Origin: Bolinopsis microptera
Lineage: Eukaryota > Ctenophora > Tentaculata > Lobata > Bolinopsidae
DNA: 64,000 nt
Direction of reading: 5' to 3'
Assembly: GCF_026151205.1 (NCBI RefSeq)
Contig: NC_087083.1
Span: 1,550,001 to 1,614,000, forward strand
A model generated the notes under the pieces. That model was given only the letters and a program-made list of their open reading frames with translations. It made no database searches and was not told where the DNA came from. Below, in pieces: positions 1 to 12,000 of this stretch (the first letter of the stretch is position 1; the number at the start of each line of letters is the position of its first letter). The position numbers and the translations under genes are program-made.

Positions 1-2490
1 GAGGAGGAGGAGGAGGAGGAGGAGGAGGACTGAGGAGGAGGAGGAGGAGGAGGAGGAGGAGGAGGAGGAGGAGGAGGAGGACTGAGGAGGAAGAGGAGGA
101 GGAGGAGGAGGAGGAGGAGGAGGACTGAGGAGGACTGAGAGGAGGAGACTGAGGAGGAGGAAGACTGAGGAGGAGGAAGACTGCAAGGAGGACTGAGGAG
201 GAGGAGAACTGAGGAGGAGGAGGAGGAGGACTGAGAAGGAGGAGGACTGAGGAGGAGGAAGCATCTAAATTTTATTTTCATAATAGGGGGAGGACTGAGG
301 GAAAGGAGGAGGACTGAGGAGGAGGAGGACTGAGGAGGACTGAGGAGGAGGATGACTGAGGAGGAGGAAGACTGAGGAGGAGGAGGACTGAGAAGGAGGA
401 GGACTGAGGAGGAGGAGGTGGAGGAGGAGGAGGAGGAGGAGGAGGACTGAGGAGGATTGAGGAGGAGGAAGACTGAGGAGGAGGATGAAGACTGAGGAGG
501 ATGAAGACTGATGAGGATGAGGAGAAGGAGGAGGAGGAGGACTGAGGAGGACTGAGGAGGACTGAGGAAGAGGAGGAGGACTGAGGAAGAGGAGGAGGAC
601 TGAGGAGGTCAGGACTGAGGAGCAAGAGGAGGACTGAGGAGGAGGAGGAGGACTGAGGAGGACCGAGGATGAGGAGGAGGAGTACTGATGAGGAGGAGGA
701 GGAAGAGAGGATGAGGAGGAGGAAGAGAGGAGGAGGAGGAGGAGGAGGAGGAGGAGGAGGAGGAGGAGAAGGAGGAGGAGGAGGAGGAAAACTGAGGAGG
801 ACTGAGGAGGACTGAGGACTGAGGAGGAAAAGGATGACTGAGGAGGAGGAGGAGGAGGAGGACTGAGGAGGAGGACTGAAGAGGAGGAGGACTGAGGAGG
901 AGGAGGACTGAGGAGGAGGAAGACTGAGGAGGAGGAAAACTGAGGAGGACTGAGGACTGAGGAGGAGGAAGACTGAGGAGGAGGAAGACTGAGGAGGAGG
1001 AGGAGGAAGACTGAGGAGGAGGTGGACTGAGGAGGAGGAGGACTGAGGAGGACTGAAGAGGAGGAGGACTGAGGAGGACTGAGGAGGAGGGAGACTGAGG
1101 AGGAGGAAGACTGAGGAGGAGAAAGACTGAGGAGGACTGAGGAGGAGGAGAACTGAGGAGGAGGAGGAGGACTGAGAAGGAGGAGGACTGAGGAGGAGGA
1201 AGCATCTAAATTTTATTTTCATAATAGGGGGAGGACTGAGGGAAAGGAGGAGGACTGATGAGGACTGAGGAGGAGGATGACTGAGGAGGAGGAAGACTGA
1301 GGAGGAGGAGGACTGAGAAGGAGAAGGACTGAGAAGGAGGAGGTGGAGGAGGAGGAGGAGGAGGAGGAGGACTGAGGAGGATTGAGGAGGAGGAAGACTG
1401 AGTAGGAGGAGGAAGACTGAGGAGGATAAGGACTGATGAGTATGAGGAGGAGGAGGACTGAGGAGGACTGAGGAGGACTGAGGAAGAGGAGGAGGACTGA
1501 GGAGGTCAGGACTGAGGAGCAAGAGGAGGACTGAGGAGGAGGAGGAGGACTGAGGAGGACTGAGGAGGAGGAGGATGAGGACTGATGAGGAGGAGGAGGA
1601 AGAGAGGATGAGGAGGAGGAAGAGAGGAGGAGGAGGAGGAAGAGAGGATGAGGAGGAGGAAGAGAAGAGGAGGAGGAGGAGGAGGAGGAGGAGGAGGAGG
1701 AGGAGGAGGAGGAGGAGGAGGAGGAGGAGGAGGAGGAGGACTGACAAGGACTGAGGAGGAAAAGGATGACTGAGGAGGAGGAGGAGGAGGACTGATGAGG
1801 AGGACTGAAGAGGAGGAGGACTGAGGAGGAGGAGGACTGAGGAGGAGGAAGACTGAGGAGGAAGAAAACTGAGGAGGACTGAGGAGGACTGAGGACTGAG
1901 GAGGAGGAAGACTGAGGAGGAGGAGGAGGAGGAGGACTGAGGATGAGGAGGACTGAGGAGGAGGAGGACTGAGGAGGACTGAAGAGGAGGAGGACTGAGG
2001 AGGACTGAGGAGGAGGACTGAGGAGGAGGAGGACTAAGAAGGAGGACTGAGAAGGAGGAGGAGGACCGAGGAGGACTGAGGAGGACTGAGGAGGACTGAG
2101 GAGGAGGAGGAGGAGGACTGAGGAGGATTGAGGAGGACTGAGGAGGAGGAGGAGGAGGACTGAGGAGGAGGACGAGGAGGACGACTGAGGAGGAGGAGGA
2201 GGAGGACTGAGGAGGAGGAGGAGCAGAAGGACTGAGGAGGACTGAGGAGGACTGAGGAGGAGGAAGACTGAGGAGGAGGAGGAGGAGGACGACTGAGGAG
2301 GAGGAGGAGGAGGACTGCGGAGGAGGAGGAGGAGGAGGAGAAGGACTGAGGAGGACTGAGGAGGACTGAGGAGGAGGAAGACTGAGGAGGAGGAGGAGGA
2401 GGAAGAGGACTGAGGAGGAGGAGGACTGAGGAGGAGGAGGACTGAGGAGGAGGAGTAGTAGGAGGAGGAGGAAGCGTCTAAATTTTATTT
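1..2490. repeat. GAG/GGA microsatellite field with interspersed ACTGAGGA units
   Basis: The stretch is built of GAG triplets broken by the short unit GGAGGACTGA. An AT-rich block starting with the motif catctaaattttattttc is embedded at about 263 and 1203, and a variant (gtctaaattttattttc) sits near 2475, so longer segments of about 940 bp have been duplicated. Long open frames on the minus strand (runs of Leu, Ser, Pro and Gln) follow from the triplet repeat and are not treated as genes. Confidence 0.95.
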
Positions 2491-2496
2491 TCATAA

Positions 2497-2612
2497 CGTT
2501 TTTTGTCCGTTTATGTCCGTTTATGTCCGTTTTTGTCCGCCTTACTTTTGTCCGCCCTACTTTTTGTCCGTTAAGGAAAAAATATAGAGTACCAAACGGA
2601 CAAAAACGGACA
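2497..2612. repeat. Short repeats of ttgtccgt/acggacaaa, imperfect inverted repeat
   Basis: The motif ttttgtccg or tatgtccg occurs repeatedly between 2500 and 2572. Its complement acggacaaaa lies at about 2596-2612, so the segment can fold back. It joins the microsatellite field to unique sequence. Confidence 0.6.
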
Positions 2613-2639
2613 CAAAACATGAGCCCCCCCTCCCAAGTT

Positions 2640-3553
2640 AATCAACACGAATACTGAAAAATGAGTATATGACCGCAGCGTATTATAACACCAGCGAGCG
2701 CATTTTTTTTGTTATTGGTATTAAGAGGGTAGAAATAGTAAAGGACGTCCTAAAATTTAGCATAATTCTACCTTGTGAAACGGTAGGTTAACATTTGAGT
2801 TCGTACTAAGTATCTGCTTACGAATCTTTAAGACGGAACCTCTGGCAGAAGTCGGGTGAGAAGAGATGTAGCTACATTCCAACAGTCATCCTGAACTCAG
2901 TCTTACGGCTACAGGAAAAAATTATTTGTGAGAAGAATTTTGTAATGTGTCTTCGTGCAAAGAATTCATCTTATAATTGATCGGGGAGTTGGCGCTTTTA
3001 AAAACACCTTTTATTTACAAAATCGTGGAAAATATAGAAGCTAGATTAAACCAATGAATAATCCAAACCAAAATGACTGCACCGTCACTTCTTGAAATAA
3101 CATGATTCATACATCCAGATTCCAGACTCCAAATTCGTACAAAGATAGACTGTTAAAACTCAGCCCAAGTAAATTCGATTACACATCCACATTTTTTGAT
3201 GGACTGCTACACTTACAATCTATAACACGCATCCTAGAAATCTAAATAAACATTAGGGTGTGATCTACTTGATGCATGTCACCAAATTATCTTGGGCCAG
3301 CAAATCTAATTAGGAGGTTTAGCCTTATAACCAAATTATCTTACTTAATCAGCCGAATTAAAAGGCATTCGAATTTGAACTCTTAAATTTGTCGGAATGA
3401 TCGAATAGTTTATAAAACTATTAATGTGGGTTTTTTTTGTTGCGTATAAAACCATTCAGAAGCTGAGATAACGGACCGGAATAAAGTTGTTCGGTGAAGC
3501 AATATAAGTTATCGTTCTATCGACCCTGTCACTGCTTGTGCCAAACGTAATAA
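2640..3553. other. Spacer, nothing recognised
   Basis: AT-rich sequence with no open frame of note, no splice-flanked exon that I could recognise and no tandem repeat. Confidence 0.6.
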
Positions 3554-3729
3554 GGGGTCGTTCACATATTACGCAATCAGCTGAGAGGGGAGGAGGGGGG
3601 TTTCCGAATGATTACGCTAGTGTAATTAACATTTTGACACAATAGCTATGTGTAAAACTGATTACGGGGGGGGGGGGGGGGGGGTTAAAAATGTTCCAAA
3701 AAATGATTACGTAATATGTGAACGACCCC
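3554..3729. mobile_element. MITE-like element, copy 1 (GGGGTCGTTCACATATTACG ends)
   Basis: The two ends are inverted copies of about 25 bp, beginning GGGGTCGTTCACATATTACG at the left and matching its complement at 3705-3729. The interior is about 125 bp, holds a G run at 3666-3683 and has no coding capacity. Flanks are taa (left) and tat (right), compatible with a short TA-rich target duplication. A second copy lies at 30027-30150. This fits a non-autonomous DNA transposon; I cannot assign the superfamily. Confidence 0.8.
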
Positions 3730-3911
3730 TATAAACGAGGATAAGTTTGAGCTCCTAGTTCACCGGGGAATCCTGAGAGTCTGTATCTGCTACCTTTTGT
3801 ATTTCAAACACAAACATACAAGGTGTCAGGTGGTAATGTGCTCTATCCTACAGAGTACAGACTAAGTTAAGGATTTTGGAGTTATAGTTTCGTGGTCACA
3901 TCATGTCAGTT

Positions 3912-4610
3912 CTATGGCATCCCGAGCTAGAAAAGTTGCAGCCTGGGTGCTCAGTGCGTTCAAATGCAGAAATAGAATCACAATGTTGACACTTTACAAG
4001 TCACTTGTCCGAAGTCATTTCGAGTACTGCTGCCCTCTGTGGAATACCAGTAAAATCGCAGACATCTAACAGATTGAAGGAGTACAGCGTGCTTTCAACT
4101 CAAGGATTTGGGTTGTTCAACATTTTGAATATTAGCAGCGGCTCAAAGCACTAAATTTAATGTCAATGCAAAGGAGGAGAGAGCGTTATATTATCATCCA
4201 CATGTGGAAAATCTTGCACCAACGCTGCCCAAATGACCTGGGGTCCACTTTTCCACTCCATCAAGACAAGTAATCAAGGCCACCATTCCAAGTCTCAGCA
4301 AGCGCAGTACTCAAAGGCAACAGTCATTGTATGATTGTTCATATGCAGTAATGGGGCCAGGTTAGTGGAACACATCAGATCTTTACCTCATTGAAGACCC
4401 GCCACTGCTGTTCAAAGCAAAGCTATCAGCATTTCTTAAACCGTTTTCAGATAACCCATCTGTCAGCATTTACAATTTACGCTGCCCTAACGGAAATTCT
4501 TTGCTGGACTGGAGTTTGAATAAGGCAGCAGCGATGCTGCAAGGGCGGTCGAACTATTCGATGACCCAGTAGAGGAATCTACGAATCTCTCCAAAGTATC
4601 CAAAGTATAA
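3912..4610 (+). pseudogene. Decayed LINE ORF2 3' end, same family as the 9-13 kb element
   Basis: Conceptual translation of the plus strand from about 3915 gives a C-terminal LINE segment with motifs such as WVLSAF, EYCCPLWN, SMQRRRERYI and HMWKIL. Each has a clear counterpart in the C-terminal part of the ORF2 at 9041-12082. In-frame stops are present, for example at the position matching DIEAIEN, and later parts are frameshifted. The tail ctccaaagtatccaaagtat resembles the 3' tail of the intact element. It is a dead 5'-truncated copy. Confidence 0.85.
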
Positions 4611-5700
4611 AGCTAGCACTTAAAATTAAATGCTTATTAAATGGATATTGACACACGCATAAGGAAAGATACTAAATTAGGTAACTAGTTTGAGCTTTTC
4701 GTGTACTTGTAGTTATACTAGAAAGAGGTACAAAATTAGTATTTACAATTTAGTATACTATATTATATTATGTTCTGACAGTCAACACGAAAGTTGAAAT
4801 AAATACTTATTGAATATGGTCCGATATTGGAAAATAATTGAACTATATTTTCAGTTATTAAAATTATCAAAACACCTTCGGTCCTGTATATTATATATCT
4901 TCATTCAACAACGAATACTTTGTTAGTGCAACTCTTGTCAAGTATAACGAGGTCAACGTTATAAAAACTGGATTAAAAGAGTCGTCAAAGGTATTAGAAA
5001 TAAAATTACTTACTGAAATATTTGAACGCAATATCGAATGTCACAATGATTTAAACTATTACTTTAAGCTCAGTTGAACTATACAATTTTTAGAATCTCA
5101 TCAGCTAATTGAGCAATTATGTAATAGTTGGAAAATAAACCAAAATACTTATATTTGAAGCTTTATAAATGCAAATGTTAGGTTTCGAAAACAAAGGCAT
5201 GGTGCTGCATGGCGAACAAAAACATCAGACTGAGATATTTAATCACTCAAAGATATAAACTACTGTGGGTATCCAAAAAACGAAGCAAAAATATAATAAA
5301 AGTCCACATATTATTTTCACTCTGCAGTTGAACAATCAAAAATGGCAAAAGGAACTGAAAAGAGCATTTTAGCTTATATAGGATGCAGACTTAACTGCTT
5401 GCGGAGATATGTTGGACATATTTTAAAAGTGCGCGGCTTGATGATCAATTATTGACAAATTGAAACAAATTACACAATTTTTGCAAAAAATTAACACTAT
5501 TTCTTTTCATTTTTCTAACATTAAAGTGTTAACAAGAAATAAAAACATTATTATTGAAATTGTTTACGATAAATTTGTAAATAGATAGATTTTTGTTAAC
5601 AGTAATGCAATAAAATGTCTCGATAACACGCGCGCGTCATCTCTCTTCATTTGAAGCAATTACATCCAAATATGGTCAAATCACATAATAGGGAGCCATA
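4611..5700. other. Spacer, AT-rich, nothing recognised
   Basis: No plausible gene or ordered repeat seen. Confidence 0.5.
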
Positions 5701-5741
5701 TTCTGGGTCCCGCTAAATAGTACAATTCCCTAGATGGTGTG

Positions 5742-5792
5742 CCCCTTTTGCGGCCGGCCGGCCGCGCGCGCTTCGCGCGCGCTCAAAAGGGG
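5742..5792. repeat. GC-rich cruciform-type hairpin with CTTCG turn
   Basis: An outer stem pairs ccccttttg (5742-5750) with caaaagggg (5784-5792). Inside it is a GGCC-repeat block, then an 8 bp stem of alternating GC (5764-5771 with 5775-5782) closed by a TTC loop. The surrounding DNA is AT-rich, so the composition jump is abrupt. Confidence 0.85.
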
Positions 5793-5976
5793 TTACAGCG
5801 TGTGTCAACATTTTATGTAACATATTTTGTGGTACAAAACCATCAATTAAACCACTTACCACCGGCCGATTTAAAAAAAAATTTCCTATGGGCTTCATCA
5901 GAGTTTTGTCGACACTATACCGAAAAAATCAGTCCCGTAACTCTTACCGTTTTTTTTGTATAACCGACCGGAAATT

Positions 5977-6030
5977 ACACACGGACAGACAGACAGACAG
6001 ACAGACAGACACACAGACACACACACATTC
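5977..6030. repeat. ACAG/ACAC microsatellite
   Basis: About seven GACA tetranucleotides followed by CACA dinucleotides. Confidence 0.9.
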
Positions 6031-6401
6031 TGGTGTTATTAAGGTGATGTATATAGATATCACGACAATCTGTCGTAAAACAGGGGTTCTAGAAAACCCA
6101 CTTCCCGATGCTCCTGAAACCTGAAACTTTTTTTGCAGTCGATTTGGTCAACGTCTAGACGCCCTGAAAAATTTCAGATCTCTAACTCAATTTTAACGTG
6201 GTTTTTAAGGCACCTGAATATGGCGATTTTGGGGTTTTTACCGAATTTCGTATAACAGTGCTGGCGAGTATTTTATGCAAATTTCTTAAAAATCTCAACA
6301 TAACTATTTTTTATTCCTGTCATCTTTGACATCAAATTAGAATGTTTTGAACTAAAAATAAATCTGCTGAACGACTTCCGATGAGTCTTAATGCCTGGAA
6401 A

Positions 6402-6448
6402 ACTCCTGCCGGAGGCGGCGGCCTTCGGCCGCCGCCTCCGGCCGGAGT
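6402..6448. repeat. 22 bp-stem GC-rich hairpin with TTC loop
   Basis: 6402-6423 pairs with 6427-6448 with one mismatch, closed by CCTTCGG. It sits inside R1 copy A and is absent from copy B. Confidence 0.9.
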
Positions 6449-6465
6449 GCACGCTTCGCGTGCAC
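6447..6465. repeat. 8 bp-stem hairpin with TTC loop
   Basis: gtgcacgc and gcgtgcac flank a TTC loop directly after the larger hairpin. Confidence 0.9.
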
Positions 6466-6592
6466 GAAAGAGGCTTCTAACGTGTACCAAAGGGGGTATA
6501 ATAGTGAAGGGGTATAATAGTAAATGGGGTACATAGTATACCCACAATAAATGCAACGGTCGTGCTTGCCAGCACTGTGATATGTCCCGACA

Positions 6593-7059
6593 ATCTGTCG
6601 TAAAACAGGGGTTCTAGAAAACCCATTTCCCGATGCTCCTGAAACTTGAAACTTTTTTTGCAGTCGATTTGGTCAACGTCTAGACGCCCTGCAAATTTTC
6701 AGATCTCTAACACAATTTTAACATGGTTTTTAAGGCACCTGAATATGGCGATTTTGGGTTTTTTACCGAATTTCGTATAACATGCTGGAGCGTATTTTGC
6801 GCAAATTTCTTTAAAACCTTTACATAACTATTTCTTATTCCTGTCATATTTAACATTAAATTAGAATGTTTTGAACATAAATATACCTGCTGAACTACTT
6901 TCGATGAGTCTTAATGCCTGAAAAACAATAAAGGGGTATAATAGTAAAGGGGGTATAAAAGTCAAGGGGGTAAATAGTAAAGGGGGTAAATAGTAAAGGG
7001 GTTAAATAGTATTGTGAATATAAGAGGCACGGTCATGCTTGCCAGCATTGTGATATGTA
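6593..7059 (+). repeat. Dispersed repeat R1, copy B
   Basis: It repeats the landmarks of copy A over about 470 bp without the GC-rich hairpins. Near its end it holds a short run of ggggtaaatagtaaa-type units (6940-7015) and it ends with a diverged form of the gcttgccagc motif. Confidence 0.85.
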
Positions 7060-8062
7060 TAGACGCTTTTGGCAGTCAATTGTAGCCTACATTTAAGTGT
7101 CCGTAGATTCAAAAGTATAAAAGATACAGTCATTTCGAACCACAGGTTTTAAAGATAATTGTTTATACTTTAGTTTACATTATATCGAAAAATAATTTAA
7201 CGTCATCATCATCACTTGATGAAGTCATCAATTTAAGTGTTTTTAGAACTTTATTTTTGACAAAATAACAACTTTTCAAATCGATTTTTCACCATTAAAA
7301 AATAATTTTATTCAAAATCTGAGGACATTTTTACCTTAGATAATTGTTCAAGCATTCTGAAAATCTACCGGAAAATTTTCCTACCTTGCTCCTTCATAAA
7401 GATATTTGCTATTGAAGTTAGTGCTTTTTTGAAGAATAATTTTGTTTAAACACAAAAGTTGTGAATTAGTATTCTCTGGTGTCGGGCCATCTCTTGGGTT
7501 GTGGAGCTCAATTTTGCTTCCTAAAGGTCTAAATTGTGTAATAGGCTAGTTTTAAAGTTGAAAATCGAAAAGTTGCACACGTGGGGACACGCCCAAATTG
7601 ATTTAAAATTGCTAAAATCACTGAAAATTGTTATTTTCACGATTTTTATCAACTTTGGAGTCCCGTTATGATTAAAGTTCTTTTTGAAATCTTCTGAAAC
7701 TTTGCATACTTATTAAACTATATATTAAATACCACTATGCGAAAATTTACGGTGATTAAATATTGTATGCGCACGCAACGTCCGCTCAAAGTTTGCACGT
7801 GCGGAAGGTGAGAATTTTGCTCATTCGTGATTTCGAATATATTCTGCTTTCCCACGATATTTAAATGACATTATTTATGAATTAAATGCTAACTTGAATG
7901 AGTAAAAAGTGCCATATTCAGTCTGTTATCGACAGATATACCTACCTAAACACAAGGAAATGTTTTCAAAGATAAAATTTCGAAATCGTTGAAATTACCT
8001 CCTTATTAATGAAGTTTCGACTGTGTAAATTATCCTGACATTATAATCAAAAAGAGATGATA
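7060..8062. other. Spacer, nothing recognised
   Basis: AT-rich and without a gene-like frame or tandem repeat. Confidence 0.5.
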
Positions 8063-8371
8063 TTTGACCAAAACCCATAATCATGGGTAGAGTGAACCGC
8101 TGCCAATGTCTCGCTTTTCCAAACAAAAGGAAATGATATTAATTTGAGGAACCGTCCGCAAATGCAAATTGATACCGAGAATGAAATCGGTCGCTCGCTT
8201 TTACGAATTGTAATAAAGCTTATTGAATGGGAAAAGCGAGCGACCGATTTCATTCTCGGTATCAATTTGCATTTGCGGACGGTTCCTCAAATTAATATCA
8301 TTTCCTTTTGTTTGGAAAAGAGAGACATTGGCAGCGGTTCACTCTACCCATGATTATGGGTTTTGGTCAAA
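8063..8371. mobile_element. Foldback element, ~140 bp arms
   Basis: The left arm begins tttgaccaaaacccataatc and is matched nearly base for base by the inverted right arm ending gattatgggttttggtcaaa. A spacer of only about 28 bp separates the arms. Small frames on both strands are mirror images and not genes. A single-arm copy interrupted by another insertion lies at 24502-24770. Confidence 0.9.
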
Positions 8372-8965
8372 TTAACTTTATTTCAAATAATAGAATTTAA
8401 AGTCCTCAAAAGTTAATATGCAGTAACGTCAACTAAAAATATTTGTATCATGAAGTTTGAGTGAGTCTATTTGTTAATAATAATATATAAAGTGAAATCA
8501 TTCAGTTATTGTTAAGTTTACTTATTTAAGTCGAGAGATTCATAACTTCAACATACCGATGTAAGGTGATACAAACAATTGTATATCTTAGAAATATGAA
8601 CTCCTTGTAATAATTAAATTAGAGCCGGACCAATGACCATCATTCCATTATTTTATGAATGTAGCTGAAATTGGTTTCTAAAATGTTTTGACTGGCGTTC
8701 ATGTTTTCTCTTCAATCAAAATTCGCGTACAATCAACTTCAGTCTCAAGCCTTGGATTAACAATAACATTGTTATTAAAGTTAAACTTCCATCAAATCAT
8801 TTTGAAGTTTGCTGGCGCGGATGAAGATCTTTTGTTGTGAGATTCAAGTTCACTTTTTTTAGTCTTTGAGTTTGCCAAGCAGAGAGCACAGGATTTTGGT
8901 GAAACGAACGACTCATATGACCATGTCATCATATCAGGGATCCCGATCCTGTGAAATATTTAATG
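8372..8965. other. Spacer before the LINE 3' end
   Basis: AT-rich, nothing recognised. Confidence 0.5.
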
Positions 8966-9040
8966 AGTTAACTTACTTTAGTACTTTGAGTACTTTGAGA
9001 CTTGAGTAGGTTTGGCTGGGATCGCTTCAGGACAACAGTA

Positions 9041-12000
9041 TCAAGTACGTCCTCCTATCACTCCACAGGTGTCTTTTTGTAAGTACCATTCCAAGAGTGA
9101 GTTGTTGTTAGTAGCGTTGTATCCTTTAGTCGGAGGTGTGTCGGGGAATTCTTTAAGGAATTTAGCCAGTGACGATTTTAACAGGTCCAAAGTAGAGATG
9201 GAATTAATTTCTTTGGGGAGAAGATTCCACAGCTGTGCCGCTTTCACTCCAAACGAGTTTTCATAGTGAGTTGCCACAGAACGCTGTGATTTGTTGTTCA
9301 GTGCTGGTACAGTAGCTTTTATTCCATGTCGGGGGTTGTTTTTGAACAGCATGCCAATATCATTTGGGGCCAGGCCATTGAGAATTTTCCATGTGTGGAT
9401 CAAGATGTACCTTTCTCGACGTCTCTGCAATGATATGATATTGAGTTTCGTGAGACGTTCCCAGTAGTCTAAACCACTGCATCCGTTAATGCGTCGGGTA
9501 AATTGTCGTTGAACGTTTTCTATAGCCTCTATGTCCATGGTCTTGGCTGGATTCCAGACAGGGCAGCAATATTCTAGCTTACTCCGCACCATGGTTTTGA
9601 AGAGGGTAAGCATGAGAAATTGTGATCTATCTTTGAAGACGCTAAGAACCCAGGATGACATAGTGCTTGCTGATTGGATCATTTTCTGGATGTGGGGAGT
9701 CCAAGAGCAGTCGTTTGATAAAATCACCCCCAAGTCCCTGACAGTTTCTGCTGGCTCAATTATTTGACCTGTTGTAAGAGTGTAACTGAGCAGATCATTT
9801 GTAAATGGCAGATTTCGTAGCAGAAGAGAATTATTGAGCGTATAATTGAGGATCTCAAATCTGGCTTCATTGAGCTGCATATTGTTTCTTCGAGCCCAGG
9901 CAATGACATTGAAGAGGTCTTCTTGTAGCGATGCTTTGGTCGCCAAGTCCAATATTTTACCGATGAGTTTAGTGTCATCAGCAAATATCTTTCCAAGAGA
10001 GGTAAGCGGTGCGTCCAATTGGTCATCGATGTAGAGAATGAACAGAATCGGTCCCAACACTGTACCTTGTGGCACTCCACTTATCACCAGCTGGAAGGAT
10101 GACTTAGTTCCTTCAACGACCACTGTCTGGAGACGGTTTGTTAGGAATTCGCTTAACCACTGGAGCATGTTTCCATGAATTCCGTAACGTTTTGCTTTTG
10201 CAAGTAGTATGTTGTGATCCACCTTATCGAACGCCTTGGCGTAATCGAGGTATATGACATCTACTTCTTCGCCACTGTTCAGGCTTTTCAATATGGTATC
10301 TACATGGTCTAAGAGTTGAGTTAGGCAGCTCCTCTTTTTGCGAAATCCATGTTGATGCGGTGAAAGAAAGTTATTCGCTTCCATATGTTCGACAAGGTTG
10401 TTTCGTATCACTCTTTCGAAGATCTTGATGATATGCGATGTTATAGAAACAGGGCGGTAGTTGGCAGCCTCTGTGCGGTCACCCTTCTTGTAGACAGGGG
10501 TAATAAACTGCGTTTTCATGCTAGGAGGGATTACTCCAGTTTCAAAAGAATCTTGCCAGAGTAGAAATATGGGCTCGGACAATGTCTCTCTACATTTGGT
10601 CAGGATCCTAGCAGGGATATCACCATCAGGGGTCGATGAATACGGGTCCAGTTCCTTGATGGCTTCTGAGATATCGTTAACTGAGAATTGCATTTGATCG
10701 AGTTCCTTAACTGGCACAGGGTTCAATCCAGCAAGGCTTTCCTCGATGTGGGCTTCATTTGGGTCACTAAATACTTTCACATATTGTGCCTGGAGGAGCT
10801 CGGCCTTTTCCTTGGGGTCAGTGTGCAGTCGACCTTCTCTATCTCTGATGGGGGAGACAGAAGATTTGACTTTCGCAAACTTCTTTGCGTAGCTGTAGAA
10901 GTAACGTGGATTTGTCTTTATGGTAGTGACAGCTTTAGCCTCGCGTTCGTTGAGCTCGTTGATGATCAGCTCACTTATTTCAAATGCCAAGAGGTCCACT
11001 TCATTTCTAAGCTTTGCAAGGACGGGGGACGTAGGGTTTCTTTGAGTAATGGCATTCATGCGGGCGTTGATCTTCCTCTTTTTCCTTTTAAGCGTATACT
11101 TTTTACGACAATGCTGGTTTCTGTGCACTGGGGAAGCACCTGGCTTATTATTGTACGGGGAATTGAGGAGAGTGACCTGGAGCACAGTCAAACGGATGAG
11201 TTCCAAGAAATTACTCCCATTCTCATCGTCTTCACAGAGTCTTTTAAGTTCCTTCCAATCTATTGTTGTTAGAAGTTCATTCATAGCTTCAAAGTCAGCG
11301 TTGTGATAATTTACTGCTCGAAAAGAGTCTTTATCTACAACTTCAGTTGAGGTTTGCTTGGGGCTGAGAGGGTTGTGACCTAGTAAAAGCTCAACAAGTC
11401 TATGATCAGACAGCTGGGTCTCACACACGTTCGTCTCGATTACGTCTTGGGGCTTGTTGGTGAGTATCAAATCAATAATGTTGCTATCTCTAGTAGGTTC
11501 ATGAATCATTTGACTGAGAAAGTTCTTGTTCATGAAGTCGAGTAGGCCTGAGCAGGCTCTTTGATCCGATTGGGTTTGGCCGGCGAGGACATTTGAATAC
11601 TCCCAGTCTATATTGGGGAGATTAAAGTCTCCCATTATGTAGAGGTCCGGTGTTCTGTTATCGGAGGTGAGGGCGTCTAGTTTCTTTTGAACTAGGTCCA
11701 GAATTCCTTTGAAAGATTCTGTTGGAGCGTCCGGTGGGCGGTAAATAACTACAGCTAATGTATTCATTGAGTCTATGAAACAGTAAAGCATGCTGCAGTG
11801 TTTGTCACTATAACTAAAACAGTCTGAAAATAATAGTGACTCCTCAATGTAGAGCACACATCCACCACCCTTTCGAAAAGGGCGATCAGTCCTTACAGAG
11901 TTGTATCCCTCTATCTTGATCTGTGCATCACTAATATATGGTTTTAGCCACGACTCCGTGATAGCAAGAAATGGGGTGGTGGGGGATTCTTTGTCGTGGA

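Larger units (their letters stand above)
6057..6592 (+). repeat. Dispersed repeat R1, copy A (tandem with copy B)
   Basis: It starts cgacaatctgtcgtaaaaca and ends in a segment containing gcttgccagcactgtgatat. Copy B follows directly. Internal landmarks shared with B and the inverted copy C are cgatgctcctgaaac, agtcgatttggtcaacgtct and gatgagtcttaatgcctg. Copy A alone carries two extra GC-rich hairpins near 6402-6465. It is non-coding. Confidence 0.85.

Noticed and set aside
278-2620. 780-residue open frame on the minus strand
   Set aside because: Leu/Ser/Pro/Gln repeats follow from the GAG microsatellite; no unique domain apart from a short unique start outside the array.
5739-6124. Short frames over the GC-rich hairpin and ACAG run
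   Set aside because: They lie on both strands of repeats and hairpins, with no domain or splice context.
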